DNA of 64,000 nt from JBGRPZ01 sp041725955 (GTDB lineage Bacteria; Bacteroidota; Bacteroidia; Bacteroidales; JBGRPZ01): the NCBI GenBank assembly GCA_041725955.1, contig JBGRQE010000011.1, positions 1 to 64,000 of the forward strand, written 5' to 3'. Below are positions 33,667-42,478 of this stretch, piece after piece; positions within the stretch are counted from its first letter, which is position 1, and each line of letters starts with the position of its first letter. The position numbers and the translations under genes are program-made. A model generated the notes under the pieces. It made no database searches and was not told the origin of the DNA. It saw only the letters and a list, made by a program, of their open reading frames with translations.

Positions 33667-35181
33667 ATGCTAGAATTTGTTATATTATTACCAGCTTTAT
33701 TCACTTTTCCAGCAATTTTCGCATGGAATTTATTTGTAAAAGCGGGCATACCAGGATGGAAAACTATAATCCCTTTTTACAATCTTTTTGTTTGGTTAAG
33801 ACTTATTGAAAAACCTCTTTGGTGGTATATCATACTGATAATTCCTTTTATCAATATTTTTGTCTTGATGCTAATGGTAATTGAATTATTAAAATGTTAC
33901 AAAAAACATTCTTTATTAGACCAAGCATTGGCTGTTATTTTTCCTTTTTTCTATTTACCATGGTTAGGTTTTCAAGAAGAAACTTTTACTGCTCCAAAGG
34001 ACCAGGAAAAAATTAAAAAAGGTTTTGTTCGTGACTGGGTCGATACAATTTTATTTGCAGCAATTGCAGCAATGATAATTAGAACATTTTTGGCAGAGGC
34101 GTATACAATACCAACCTCATCGATGGAAAGTTCTTTACTTGTAGGAGATTACCTATTTGTAAGTAAATTAGCTTATGGTCCAAAAGTACCTAATACTCCT
34201 TTATCATTTCCATTTGTTCACCATACACTACCTCTGTCAACAGAAAAAAAATCATATTTAGATTGGATTGAATTGCCAGACTATAGATTCCCTGGTTTTG
34301 GTAATGTAAAAAAAGGAGATGCTGTTGTTTTTAATTATCCTGCCGGAGATACAGTTTCCACCAAATTTCAATCAAACATATCTTATTATGACCTTATTGA
34401 AAAATACGGTAGAAAAAAAGTATTGAGTAACCCTGCTACTTTCGGAGAAATCGTTTATCGTCCTATCGACAAACGTGAAAATTATATAAAAAGATGCATT
34501 GGAGGCCCTGGCGATTCTCTATACTTAAAAGATAAAATTGTTTATATAAACGGGAAAAAAGCTCCAATACCAGAAAACTCTCAAGCACTTTATTGGATTA
34601 AAACTAATGGAACACCTATTTCCAATTACTATTTCGATCAATTAAATGTTTCTGAATACCAAGAGTTTCTTGGTAAAGACAATGTTATGTGGGCTCAATT
34701 AACAAGGGCAGCGAAAGATAAAATTGAAAAACTGCCAAATGTGTTAGAAGTTCAAGTGAATTTAAGACAAGCAGGAACTCCTAATACAGATGTATTTCCA
34801 AACGATATAAATTATTCTTGGAGTATGGATAATTTTGGTCCTATATACATCCCTAAAAAGGGAGCAACGATAAAATTATCTCAAAAAAACATAGCACTGT
34901 ATAGAAGAGTTATTCATGCATATGAAGGAAATTCTTTAGAAGAAAAGGATGGTAAATTCTTTATTAATGGTAAGGAAACAGATTCTTATACTTTTAAAAT
35001 GAATTATTACTGGATGATGGGCGATAATCGTGATAATAGTGCAGATTCACGAGTATGGGGTTATGTACCAGAAAATCATATTGTAGGAAAAGCCTTCTTT
35101 GTATGGTTATCATTAGACAAGAACAAAACACTATTCGATGGTAAAATACGTTGGAATAAATTGTTCCGTGTAATTAGATAA
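33667..35181 (+). CDS. lepB: Signal peptidase I, second paralogue
   Basis: About 504 aa from the ATG at 33667 (MLEFVILLPALF); the frame opens 15 codons earlier but that part has no matching family sequence. DUF5684-like N-terminus (GWKTIIPFYNLFVWLRLI), catalytic Ser S152 in IPTSSMESSLLVGDY, Lys in YIKRCIGGPGD, and box E MGDNRDNSADSRVWGYVP. It is the more canonical copy. It cleaves Sec signal peptides, including those of the T9SS cargo encoded in this window. A perfect 46-base palindrome follows the stop codon. Confidence 0.95.
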   Translation: MLEFVILLPALFTFPAIFAWNLFVKAGIPGWKTIIPFYNLFVWLRLIEKPLWWYIILIIPFINIFVLMLMVIELLKCYKKHSLLDQALAVIFPFFYLPWLGFQEETFTAPKDQEKIKKGFVRDWVDTILFAAIAAMIIRTFLAEAYTIPTSSMESSLLVGDYLFVSKLAYGPKVPNTPLSFPFVHHTLPLSTEKKSYLDWIELPDYRFPGFGNVKKGDAVVFNYPAGDTVSTKFQSNISYYDLIEKYGRKKVLSNPATFGEIVYRPIDKRENYIKRCIGGPGDSLYLKDKIVYINGKKAPIPENSQALYWIKTNGTPISNYYFDQLNVSEYQEFLGKDNVMWAQLTRAAKDKIEKLPNVLEVQVNLRQAGTPNTDVFPNDINYSWSMDNFGPIYIPKKGATIKLSQKNIALYRRVIHAYEGNSLEEKDGKFFINGKETDSYTFKMNYYWMMGDNRDNSADSRVWGYVPENHIVGKAFFVWLSLDKNKTLFDGKIRWNKLFRVIR

Positions 35182-35203
35182 ATAAGAATTTCTCTTCTCA
35201 AAA

Positions 35204-35249
35204 AATGAAGAATTCTCAATATTTTAAAAAATATTGAGAATTCTTCATT
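35204..35249. terminator. 46-base perfect palindrome after the second lepB
   Basis: Twenty-two-base perfect arms (35204-35225 and 35228-35249) with two A in the centre, so a very stable hairpin in RNA. There is no T-run after it. Probably an end-of-transcript or mRNA-stability hairpin 22 bases after the stop. Confidence 0.6.
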
Positions 35250-35358
35250 AACTTTAAGTTAAGTTTGATCATCTATCACTATCTCACTCAACCAATTAAC
35301 ATACTGAAAGGATCATACTTTATAAGTTCTATTTTTTAAAATTCAAATTTCTAAGATT

Positions 35359-36033
35359 ATGAATAGAAAAACTTCAACTCTTCTGTTTTTTATTTTTCTC
35401 TTCTCAACAATCTGTTTCGCAGCTAAAGACAAAAAACCTTTTACAGGTAAAATAGTGTATGAAATTAGTTATCCGGATTCTGATTTCACTCAAGAGGAAA
35501 TTTCGATGCTACCAAATCGTATGACATTATATTTAGGTAAAAACCACCTAAAAACTAGTATCCCTAATAAACTTGGAGTTACCGAAATAATTTTCAACAT
35601 AGAAGATCATTCATCAACTGCACTAATCAATTCTACTGGTAATAAATATGCAATTACCAGACATCAAAAGGAAAAGAAAGATCAAAAAAAACCTACAATT
35701 ACTATAACCAATGAAACAAAAGAAATAAGTGGTTATCAATGTAAAAAAGCATTTATTACACCTTATGATGAAAATGGTGTTCCCAGACCCAAAATAGAGG
35801 TCTATTTTACTGAAGAAATACAGCATCCTGGTATTTTTGAATTAAATCCTGAATTTGAAGGAATTCCTGGATTTCCAATGGAATATGAACTTAATAATGA
35901 TAATATTCCACAAAAATTAAAAGTTATTGAGGTAAATAAAAGATCTGTTTCAAAAAAACAGTTTGAAATACCTAAAGACTATGAACAACATCAGAAACTA
36001 GAAATTGAAGAGAATTATAGAAGAAAAAATTAA
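35359..36033 (+). CDS. GLPGLI-like / DUF4412-type secreted protein
   Basis: A 224-aa protein with a signal peptide (about 1-21, ending CFAA). The body has GKIVYEISYPD near the start, NETKEISGYQCKKAFITPYD in the middle, and FEGIPGFPMEYELNN near the end, the arrangement of GLPGLI and DUF4412 proteins (beta-rich, periplasmic or surface). Function unknown; these are numerous in Bacteroidota. It precedes ftsK by about 150 bases and is probably not in its operon since ftsK has its own promoter. Confidence 0.7.
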   Translation: MNRKTSTLLFFIFLFSTICFAAKDKKPFTGKIVYEISYPDSDFTQEEISMLPNRMTLYLGKNHLKTSIPNKLGVTEIIFNIEDHSSTALINSTGNKYAITRHQKEKKDQKKPTITITNETKEISGYQCKKAFITPYDENGVPRPKIEVYFTEEIQHPGIFELNPEFEGIPGFPMEYELNNDNIPQKLKVIEVNKRSVSKKQFEIPKDYEQHQKLEIEENYRRKN

Positions 36034-36150
36034 ATGATATTCTACTTCAATTAGAAATTCTTGAGATAATTGCTGTTGACATAATCTTTCTCAGGAATTT
36101 CTTTCTTTATAAAAAAATAAAAACACTTTTTTTTACTTCTTAAGGTTTTT

Positions 36151-36158
36151 TACCTTTG
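36151..36158 (+). promoter_or_regulatory. -7 element TACCTTTG of ftsK
   Basis: A perfect TANNTTTG match 24 bases before the ATG at 36183. It includes the TTG that would otherwise be read as a start codon at 36156. Confidence 0.5.
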
Positions 36159-36182
36159 CCACAATCTACAACTAACCAAAAA

Positions 36183-38921
36183 ATGAGTAAGACTAAAGTT
36201 CGTAACAAAAATTCTACTAAGACCAAATTTATTACAAATTTTAGAAGCTTTTATGCCCAACATGGCGACAACATTAAAAAGATATATGGTTTCTTTTTAA
36301 TCATTTTCGGGTTATACCTGACTGTGGCATTCTCTTCTTTTCTCTTTAATTATTTTCAATCCTATAGTGATGAATCAATTAGAGACATCTCGCTATACCG
36401 TATTTTCTTTGATTCAGAAATCGTAACTCACAACATAGCAGGAAAGCTAGGTGCCTTTTTATCCTATCTTATAATCAATGAAAGTTTTGGTATTTCGAGT
36501 TTCTTAATCGTTTTCTTCCTAATTGCATGGGGGATAAACTTCATATCAGGAAAACAAATCTTTTTACTATTGAGAGTCTTCTCTCAATTGCTAATTTCTG
36601 CAATCTGGATTTCCTTATTTTTGGGATTCTTTTTTCAAAATGAGCCTTTAAATATATTAGGTGGATATTTTGGTTTTAAACTTAATACTTGGATGACTCA
36701 AGTTCTTGGTCGACCAGGTACATTTCTAATTATTCTTTTCTATTTTTTTAGCTTCACTCAAATTAAATACAAATTCCCTCTGAGAACTATAATTTGGTTA
36801 GCAACTAAATGGAAAGAATACAACAAACAACAAAAAGAAAAAAGACGAATTCGCGCAGAAGAAAAAAGGCTTCAAAAAGAAAGAGAAACCGAAGAAGAAA
36901 ATGAGCTTGAAGAAACAGAAATTAATGAAGAGCACAAATTTTCCTACCCTAATAAATCTAATGAAGATCTTACTTTACAATATGAGAAAGAAGATAGTTT
37001 CATAGTCAATGAACATGAACCTTCCAATACAAGTACACATTCTGAAGCAATTCCAGAAGATCCTCAAGTATCATTTAATATAGATGAAAACCCATACGAA
37101 GACTCTAAAATACAAGATGATCCTATTACAGAAAAAATAATTCATAATTTAGAAGAGGATAATTCTCAAGAAACAGAATCTACTAAAGAATCTGACTTAT
37201 ATTCAACAAGTAATATTTTCAAAAATAATTTAGATTTTTCTAATCCAGAACAAAACACCGAAAACACAGAACTTTTTCCTTCTGACGACTCCTTAGCTGA
37301 AATTGAGGTGAATAACACAGAATCCAATCCTGAAGAAGAACTTCAATTGGAAACTCAAGAAATCATTCAAGAGCAAATTATTGAAACTAAAGATCAAGAA
37401 AGAGGTACTATTGATACACTCTTTGATCCAAAATTAGATTTAGCAAGATATGAGCTCCCTCCTATCGATCTTTTGGTAGATTATGGAGATGGCAATATAA
37501 ATGTTGAAAGAGAAGAGTTGCAAGCCAACAAAGATAGAATTGTTGATACACTTAATAACTATGGAATTAAGATTGACAAAATAAGGGCAACTATTGGGCC
37601 AACTATTACTCTCTATGAAATAATTCCTGCACCAGGTGTGCGGATATCAAAAATCAAAAATCTTGAAGATGATATTGCTTTATCTTTATCTGCTCTAGGA
37701 ATTAGAATTATTGCACCAATCCCAGGTAAAGGTACCATTGGAATTGAAGTTCCAAATCAAAACCCAGAAATGGTGGCAATGAAAACAGTTATTTCATCGA
37801 AAAAGTTCCAAGAATCAAAGATGGCACTGCCTCTAGCTTTAGGAAAAACAATTTCGAATGAAACATTTGTTACAGATCTGGCAAAAATGCCCCATCTTTT
37901 AATGGCAGGAGCTACAGGACAAGGAAAATCAGTAGGAATTAATGCAATCCTAGCCTCATTACTGTATAAAAAACATCCTGCTGAATTAAAATTTGTTTTA
38001 GTAGATCCCAAAAAAGTTGAATTAAGTATCTTCTCAAAAATAGAAAGACATTATCTTGCCAAATTACCAGATGCTGAAGAAGCTATAATCACTGATACTA
38101 CTAAGGTGGTAAATACATTGAATTCATTATGTATAGAAATGGACAACAGATATGATTTACTAAAAAATGCTTTCTGTAGAAATTTAAAAGAATACAATGA
38201 AAAGTTTATCAACCGTAAATTAAATCCTAAAGACGGTCATAGATATCTGCCATATATAGTATTAATAATTGATGAATTTGCTGACTTAATTATGAATGCA
38301 GGAAAGGAAATTGAAACACCCATCGCAAGACTTGCTCAACTTGCCAGAGCAATTGGGATTCATCTTATCATTGCCACACAGCGTCCATCAACAAATATTA
38401 TTACAGGTACTATAAAAGCAAATTTTCCTGCAAGGATTTCTTTTAGAGTAATATCAAGTATCGACTCACGTACAATTCTTGATAGTCCAGGAGCAAACAA
38501 TCTTATTGGAAAAGGTGATATGCTACTAAATACAGGTAGTGAATTAACTCGTATTCAATGTGCTTTTATTGATACCCCAGAAGTAGAAGCTATTACCGAC
38601 TATATTGGCTCACAGCAAGGATATACGGATGCATTTCTACTTCCTGAATACTCAGGAGAAAGTGAAAACACAGGTAATGAAATTAATATTTCAGATAGGG
38701 ATGCCTTATTCGAAGATGCAGCAAGAATAATTGTGCAATCACAACAAGGCTCAACTTCTATGCTTCAAAGAAAATTAAAATTAGGATATAATAGAGCGGG
38801 CAGAATTGTTGATCAACTTGAAGCAGTTGGTGTACTTGGTCCATTTGAAGGTTCAAAAGCCAGAGAAGTTAGAATCTCTACAGAAGAGGAGTTGGAACGA
38901 CTTTTGAACAGCTTAAATTAA
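36183..38921 (+). CDS. ftsK: DNA translocase FtsK
   Basis: About 912 aa. It pumps DNA at the division septum to resolve chromosome dimers. Four or so N-terminal membrane segments (about 30-215) precede a long acidic linker (about 230-420), the alpha/beta motor with Walker A GATGQGKS at about 576-583 (Gln in place of the more common Ser) and Walker B VLIIDEFADLI, and the C-terminal gamma winged helix (TSMLQRKLKLGYNRAGRIVDQL), which reads polar motifs. The TTG at 36156 is rejected because a -7 element TACCTTTG covers it. lolA follows 13 bases after the stop. Confidence 0.96.
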   Translation: MSKTKVRNKNSTKTKFITNFRSFYAQHGDNIKKIYGFFLIIFGLYLTVAFSSFLFNYFQSYSDESIRDISLYRIFFDSEIVTHNIAGKLGAFLSYLIINESFGISSFLIVFFLIAWGINFISGKQIFLLLRVFSQLLISAIWISLFLGFFFQNEPLNILGGYFGFKLNTWMTQVLGRPGTFLIILFYFFSFTQIKYKFPLRTIIWLATKWKEYNKQQKEKRRIRAEEKRLQKERETEEENELEETEINEEHKFSYPNKSNEDLTLQYEKEDSFIVNEHEPSNTSTHSEAIPEDPQVSFNIDENPYEDSKIQDDPITEKIIHNLEEDNSQETESTKESDLYSTSNIFKNNLDFSNPEQNTENTELFPSDDSLAEIEVNNTESNPEEELQLETQEIIQEQIIETKDQERGTIDTLFDPKLDLARYELPPIDLLVDYGDGNINVEREELQANKDRIVDTLNNYGIKIDKIRATIGPTITLYEIIPAPGVRISKIKNLEDDIALSLSALGIRIIAPIPGKGTIGIEVPNQNPEMVAMKTVISSKKFQESKMALPLALGKTISNETFVTDLAKMPHLLMAGATGQGKSVGINAILASLLYKKHPAELKFVLVDPKKVELSIFSKIERHYLAKLPDAEEAIITDTTKVVNTLNSLCIEMDNRYDLLKNAFCRNLKEYNEKFINRKLNPKDGHRYLPYIVLIIDEFADLIMNAGKEIETPIARLAQLARAIGIHLIIATQRPSTNIITGTIKANFPARISFRVISSIDSRTILDSPGANNLIGKGDMLLNTGSELTRIQCAFIDTPEVEAITDYIGSQQGYTDAFLLPEYSGESENTGNEINISDRDALFEDAARIIVQSQQGSTSMLQRKLKLGYNRAGRIVDQLEAVGVLGPFEGSKAREVRISTEEELERLLNSLN

Positions 38922-38934
38922 AACAGAATATTAA

Positions 38935-39570
38935 ATGAAAAAATCAATTTTTATCACACTTGCAATCTTTATTTCAGTAACATGTTTTGGGCAAAACAAA
39001 AAAGCTGAAATATTATTAAAAAATTTAATAAAAGAAACCACTTCATATAAAGCTGTTGAAACAGAGATTTCCATTAAAATGGAAAATAGTGAAGCTGGAA
39101 TTAATGAAACAAAAAGTGGCAAGATATTTTTTTCTGGAAATAAATATAGAATTGAACTTCCAGGACAATACATTATTTCAGATGGAAAAACAGTATGGAC
39201 ATACATTGAGGATGATGAAGAAGTAATGATAAACAATGTTGAAAAAGAAGAAAACTCTTTTTCTATAACCAATATACTAACCTCCTATAATGATAATTAC
39301 AATATCAAATACGGAGGACAAGAGACCATAAAGAATGAAAAATATGAAATTATCGATTTAGCCCCTAAAACAGATAATAATTTAAAACTAATTCAACTTT
39401 ATGTAAGCTCTTCTCCACTCAGGGTTAAAGAAGTGAAATCTCATGATAAAAATGGCAGCATTTATATCTATCAAATAAAAAAATTCATTCCTCTTTCATC
39501 ATTTAAAGATTCTCTATTTACATTTTCTGAAAAAGAATTTCCTAATGTAGAAGTCAATGACATGAGATAA
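38935..39570 (+). CDS. lolA: LolA-like outer-membrane lipoprotein carrier
   Basis: A 211-aa periplasmic protein with a signal peptide (about 1-19, ending CFGQ). KIFFSGNKYRIELPGQYIISDGKTVWTYIEDDEEVMI is the LolA core strand pair, which forms half of the hydrophobic lipoprotein-binding cavity. Downstream strands (LKLIQLYVSSSPLRVKEVKSHDKNGSIYIYQI) fit too. It is 13 bases from ftsK, an ftsK-lolA order seen widely in bacteria. A terminator follows. Confidence 0.9.
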   Translation: MKKSIFITLAIFISVTCFGQNKKAEILLKNLIKETTSYKAVETEISIKMENSEAGINETKSGKIFFSGNKYRIELPGQYIISDGKTVWTYIEDDEEVMINNVEKEENSFSITNILTSYNDNYNIKYGGQETIKNEKYEIIDLAPKTDNNLKLIQLYVSSSPLRVKEVKSHDKNGSIYIYQIKKFIPLSSFKDSLFTFSEKEFPNVEVNDMR

Positions 39571-39576
39571 AGAACA

Positions 39577-39610
39577 ATAAAGGAGCTATCGTCTCGGACA
39601 GCTCCTTTAT
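39577..39610 (+). terminator. Terminator of the ftsK-lolA operon
   Basis: ATAAAGGAGCT (39577-39587) pairs perfectly with AGCTCCTTTAT (39600-39610), followed by CTTTTATTTT, 7 bases after the stop. Confidence 0.85.
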
Positions 39611-39716
39611 CTTTTATTTTACCCAAATTATAATTTCAACTTTTACTCTGGCATTTAATTTCGCAATAAACGTTTTTTCGCTTCGTTCTTTAACGGACTC
39701 TAAAAACTAAATTGTT

Positions 39717-40544
39717 ATGTGTAAATTCTACAGTAAACCCCAAGACTTTAGACTTGCTATTGCCCTACTTTTTTTATCATTATTTGGTTTTAATTCTACA
39801 AAAGCACAGATCAATACAGAAATGTATAGAAATCGTATTCATAAATACGGTATAAATTTCCAAAACAAAACAGAATTATCATTTAAATCGGGAAATTCAG
39901 ATTATATATGTGTTTATGAAGATGTGTGTGTAGGGCTTCAAAATAAAATTAATCAATTGTATCTAATTGGTCATTACAAATTTAAAGAATCTGACAAAGT
40001 AAAAAGTACCAACGAAGGCTATATTCATTTAAGATGGGTTAGAAATCTGAATTCTATATTTGCTCTAGAAAGTTTCACGCAAAAAGGATTTGATCAATTT
40101 ATTAGCCTTAAAGACAGAAATTTAATCGGAGTTGGAGCAAAAATCAAAATCATAGAATGGCTATCTGACAAACAAGAAGAAAAGATTTTTGACTGCGATC
40201 ATAGATTCCAATTATTTGGAGGTGTGGGTGTAATGTTCGAAAATGAAAATTATAATTTACCCAACAATAAAGTGCAAATAATCAACTTGGCAAGAAGTAC
40301 CAATTATATAAATTTCCTTTGGAAAATAACAAAACACCTTGACCTTTCTTGCGCTAGTTATTACCAACCAGCATTTAAAGATTTTAAAAATTTCAGAATG
40401 ATCGGTAACCTATCACTAGAAATACAAGTTGCTAAACATTTGGCAATGACAACAACGTATTGGTATAGGTATGATAGTAAGCCCACAGTTGCTCCACACA
40501 AACTTGATCAGGAATTAATTTATGGTTTAAATTTTTCCATCTAA
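39717..40544 (+). CDS. Secreted outer-membrane beta-barrel-like protein (DUF481/DUF2490 type)
   Basis: A 275-aa protein with a signal peptide (about 1-31, ending STKAQ). The rest alternates aromatic and polar residues as beta strands: YGINFQNKTELSFKSGN, KINQLYLIGHYKF, GYIHLRWVRNLNSIFALESFTQ, HRFQLFGGVGVMFE, and a final aromatic-rich strand ending YGLNFSI, as in outer-membrane barrels. Similar to DUF481/DUF2490 proteins; the exact family is unsure. Two features are distinctive: a cysteine pair (YICVYEDVCVG) near the start and a DCDH sequence at about 160. It stands alone with a weak promoter (TAATTTCG). Confidence 0.65.
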   Translation: MCKFYSKPQDFRLAIALLFLSLFGFNSTKAQINTEMYRNRIHKYGINFQNKTELSFKSGNSDYICVYEDVCVGLQNKINQLYLIGHYKFKESDKVKSTNEGYIHLRWVRNLNSIFALESFTQKGFDQFISLKDRNLIGVGAKIKIIEWLSDKQEEKIFDCDHRFQLFGGVGVMFENENYNLPNNKVQIINLARSTNYINFLWKITKHLDLSCASYYQPAFKDFKNFRMIGNLSLEIQVAKHLAMTTTYWYRYDSKPTVAPHKLDQELIYGLNFSI

Positions 40545-40583
40545 TTTTTCCCGTATAGGGTAACTTATATAAAAAGAACTTTC

Positions 40584-40619
40584 AAAAGGCTGTCCAAAAT
40601 CTAAATTGGATGGCCTTTT
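40584..40619. terminator. Bidirectional terminator between convergent genes
   Basis: AAAAGGC...TCCAA (40584 on) pairs with TTGGA...GCCTTTT (to 40619) with a TG/TG interruption. It overlaps the last bases of the GT4 stop and serves the barrel gene and the glycosyltransferase gene. Confidence 0.8.
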
Positions 40620-41814
40620 ACTTTTTACCCAGATCATAAAACATCTCTAAAAAATTAGCTACTTCGTTTTTTGCGAAAATTGATTGTGCATCCTTAGAAA
40701 TGCTTAATCTGTCATATTTATCGCATTTATCTAGAAACAAGTTTATCTTTTCTAATAATTGATCTTCATCTTTTGGATCACAAAGAACCCCATTGTCTTC
40801 TGTAATATATTCAGGAATACCTCCTACCCTGCTAGAAAGAACAGGTACACCACAGCAAAGACTCTCACTAATCACAACTGGAAAATTCTCATAATTACTA
40901 AATTGAAGAGTAAAGTCAGCCTTTTGCAACTCTTTTGCCAATACAATTCCTTCCATTATTCCCATAAAATGAATAAAACGACCTGTAAGATTTAACTCAT
41001 CACTTAACAGACGTATTTCTCCCATATCTTCGCCATCACCAATAAGGATCAATTTAAAATCATCACGAATCTGCGACAATCTCCCTATAACACGAACTAT
41101 ACCTTTTATATTTTTTGATCGATCTTCAAAACAACTAATATGAACAATATTCTTGATTTTTGACGATTCTTTTTGTTGATAGTAAAACAGCTTAGAATCA
41201 ACTACATTAGGAAGAATAACAAATTTTTCGTGATTTATACCATATGACTGAATAGCTTTACGTAAATCCTTAGTAACTGCAGTAATTCCTGAAGAATGTT
41301 TTACTGCAATTCGAGTTAATTTTCTTCGTAAAAAACCATTAAAACCACTATTTACAGGAAGATAACGCGACCAATGTTCTGTTATATAATAAGGGATATT
41401 ATAAACTAATTTTAGAATAGATGCAATTACTCCAAATCTGCTTAATACGTGTACATGAATAAAATCGGGCTTCCCATTTGTCCTTATAAGAAAAAACCAA
41501 GCTTTTAGAAAACTAATTAAAAAAAAACTCATTCTTAAAAGCCCACGAAAAATTGAAATCGAAGTGTTTGTTGTTTTATAATATACAAGAATATTATTTA
41601 TTCCATTTTTAGTAAAATTATTTAATACAAATCGCTTCTTTTGTTTATTTACAGGAACTATAGAAATAACACTCAAATCATAAAGAGAAGAAATTGATTC
41701 GGCATGCCTCTCAACAAATAAACCAAACATAGGATCATTTTTATGTGGATACCATCTTGCAAGAAACAATGCTTTTAACTTCTCCTTCTCCATCTCAAAA
41801 ATCTTTGTTTTCAT
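40618..41814 (-). CDS. Glycosyltransferase family 4
   Basis: About 398 aa. Start at 41814 (MKTKIFEMEKEKLKALFLARWYPHKND) is chosen because upstream residues are hydrophobic/Phe-rich and unlike the family; ATG 41793 is also possible. Motifs: FIHVHVLSRFGVIA, YYITEHWSRYLP, KFVILPNVVDSKLF, and the retaining GT4 signature SNYENFPVVISESLCCGVPVLSSRVGGIPEYI. It transfers a sugar from a nucleotide donor to surface polysaccharide. It lies beside a flippase gene across a divergent promoter region, so both may belong to one glycan pathway. Confidence 0.9.
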   Translation of the reverse strand: MKTKIFEMEKEKLKALFLARWYPHKNDPMFGLFVERHAESISSLYDLSVISIVPVNKQKKRFVLNNFTKNGINNILVYYKTTNTSISIFRGLLRMSFFLISFLKAWFFLIRTNGKPDFIHVHVLSRFGVIASILKLVYNIPYYITEHWSRYLPVNSGFNGFLRRKLTRIAVKHSSGITAVTKDLRKAIQSYGINHEKFVILPNVVDSKLFYYQQKESSKIKNIVHISCFEDRSKNIKGIVRVIGRLSQIRDDFKLILIGDGEDMGEIRLLSDELNLTGRFIHFMGIMEGIVLAKELQKADFTLQFSNYENFPVVISESLCCGVPVLSSRVGGIPEYITEDNGVLCDPKDEDQLLEKINLFLDKCDKYDRLSISKDAQSIFAKNEVANFLEMFYDLGKK

Positions 41815-42012
41815 TTTATGCAAAAATATAAAATACCCCATATAAATACATATTTTAATTATTTTCAGCCCTACACATGGATATTTAAAGAAAAAGTTTA
41901 CCCTTTCAATAACGAAAAAGAAAAAAAAACACATTAAAAACACTGTACACCAAACCTATAGAAGTACTAATTTTTAACTTTTAAAAGACAAAAAACTTTA
42001 CTAACTTGTGAC

Positions 42013-42378
42013 ATGTCAAATTTAATGGATTATTATTCCGTTAATCCAAAGCAAATAATTTCTACTATGCTAGAATTCCACTATAAGTTTGAAGATATTA
42101 ATCATTATCCTAATTTCGGAAGCGTTTTATTTCCTAATCCAGAACATATATCGCCAAAGGATGCAGAAAATCTCGTTATTAAAAAATTAATGGACGGAAT
42201 GTTTTTTCTTCCAGAAAAATGGGAAATTCCAAAAGTAATTATAGATTCATGGCAAAATAAAAACAAAGTAAGATGGTATCAATTTGATAAAATAACAGAA
42301 GCTGATATTTTAGATAGGCATATTATGGATTACACTTTTAAAGAGTGGGTAAAAAAAATAAAATCCTTTAATACATAA
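42013..42378 (+). CDS. Conserved-looking small protein of unknown function
   Basis: A 121-aa soluble protein I do not recognise. It has no signal peptide, membrane segment or obvious motif. It is rich in aromatic and charged residues (MLEFHYKFEDINHYPNFG, MFFLPEKWEIPKVIIDSWQNKNKVRWYQF, DYTFKEWVKKIKSF). Codon use is like its neighbours and it has a proper start and stop, supporting a gene. It sits between GT4 and the flippase, transcribed with the latter, but about 100 bases and a promoter-like TATTTTTG separate them. No function proposed. Confidence 0.6.
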   Translation: MSNLMDYYSVNPKQIISTMLEFHYKFEDINHYPNFGSVLFPNPEHISPKDAENLVIKKLMDGMFFLPEKWEIPKVIIDSWQNKNKVRWYQFDKITEADILDRHIMDYTFKEWVKKIKSFNT

Positions 42379-42457
42379 AATATACATATTCTAAGCGAAT
42401 CGGTTAATCGCTTTTCGTTAACATTAATTTTTATCTTCATAAACATAAGCTTTTTCA

Positions 42458-42465
42458 TATTTTTG
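42458..42465 (+). promoter_or_regulatory. -7 element TATTTTTG before the flippase gene
   Basis: Perfect TANNTTTG, 13 bases before the ATG, so the message would be nearly leaderless. The -33 region lacks a clear TTG. Confidence 0.4.
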
Positions 42466-42478
42466 CGAAAACAAAAAA

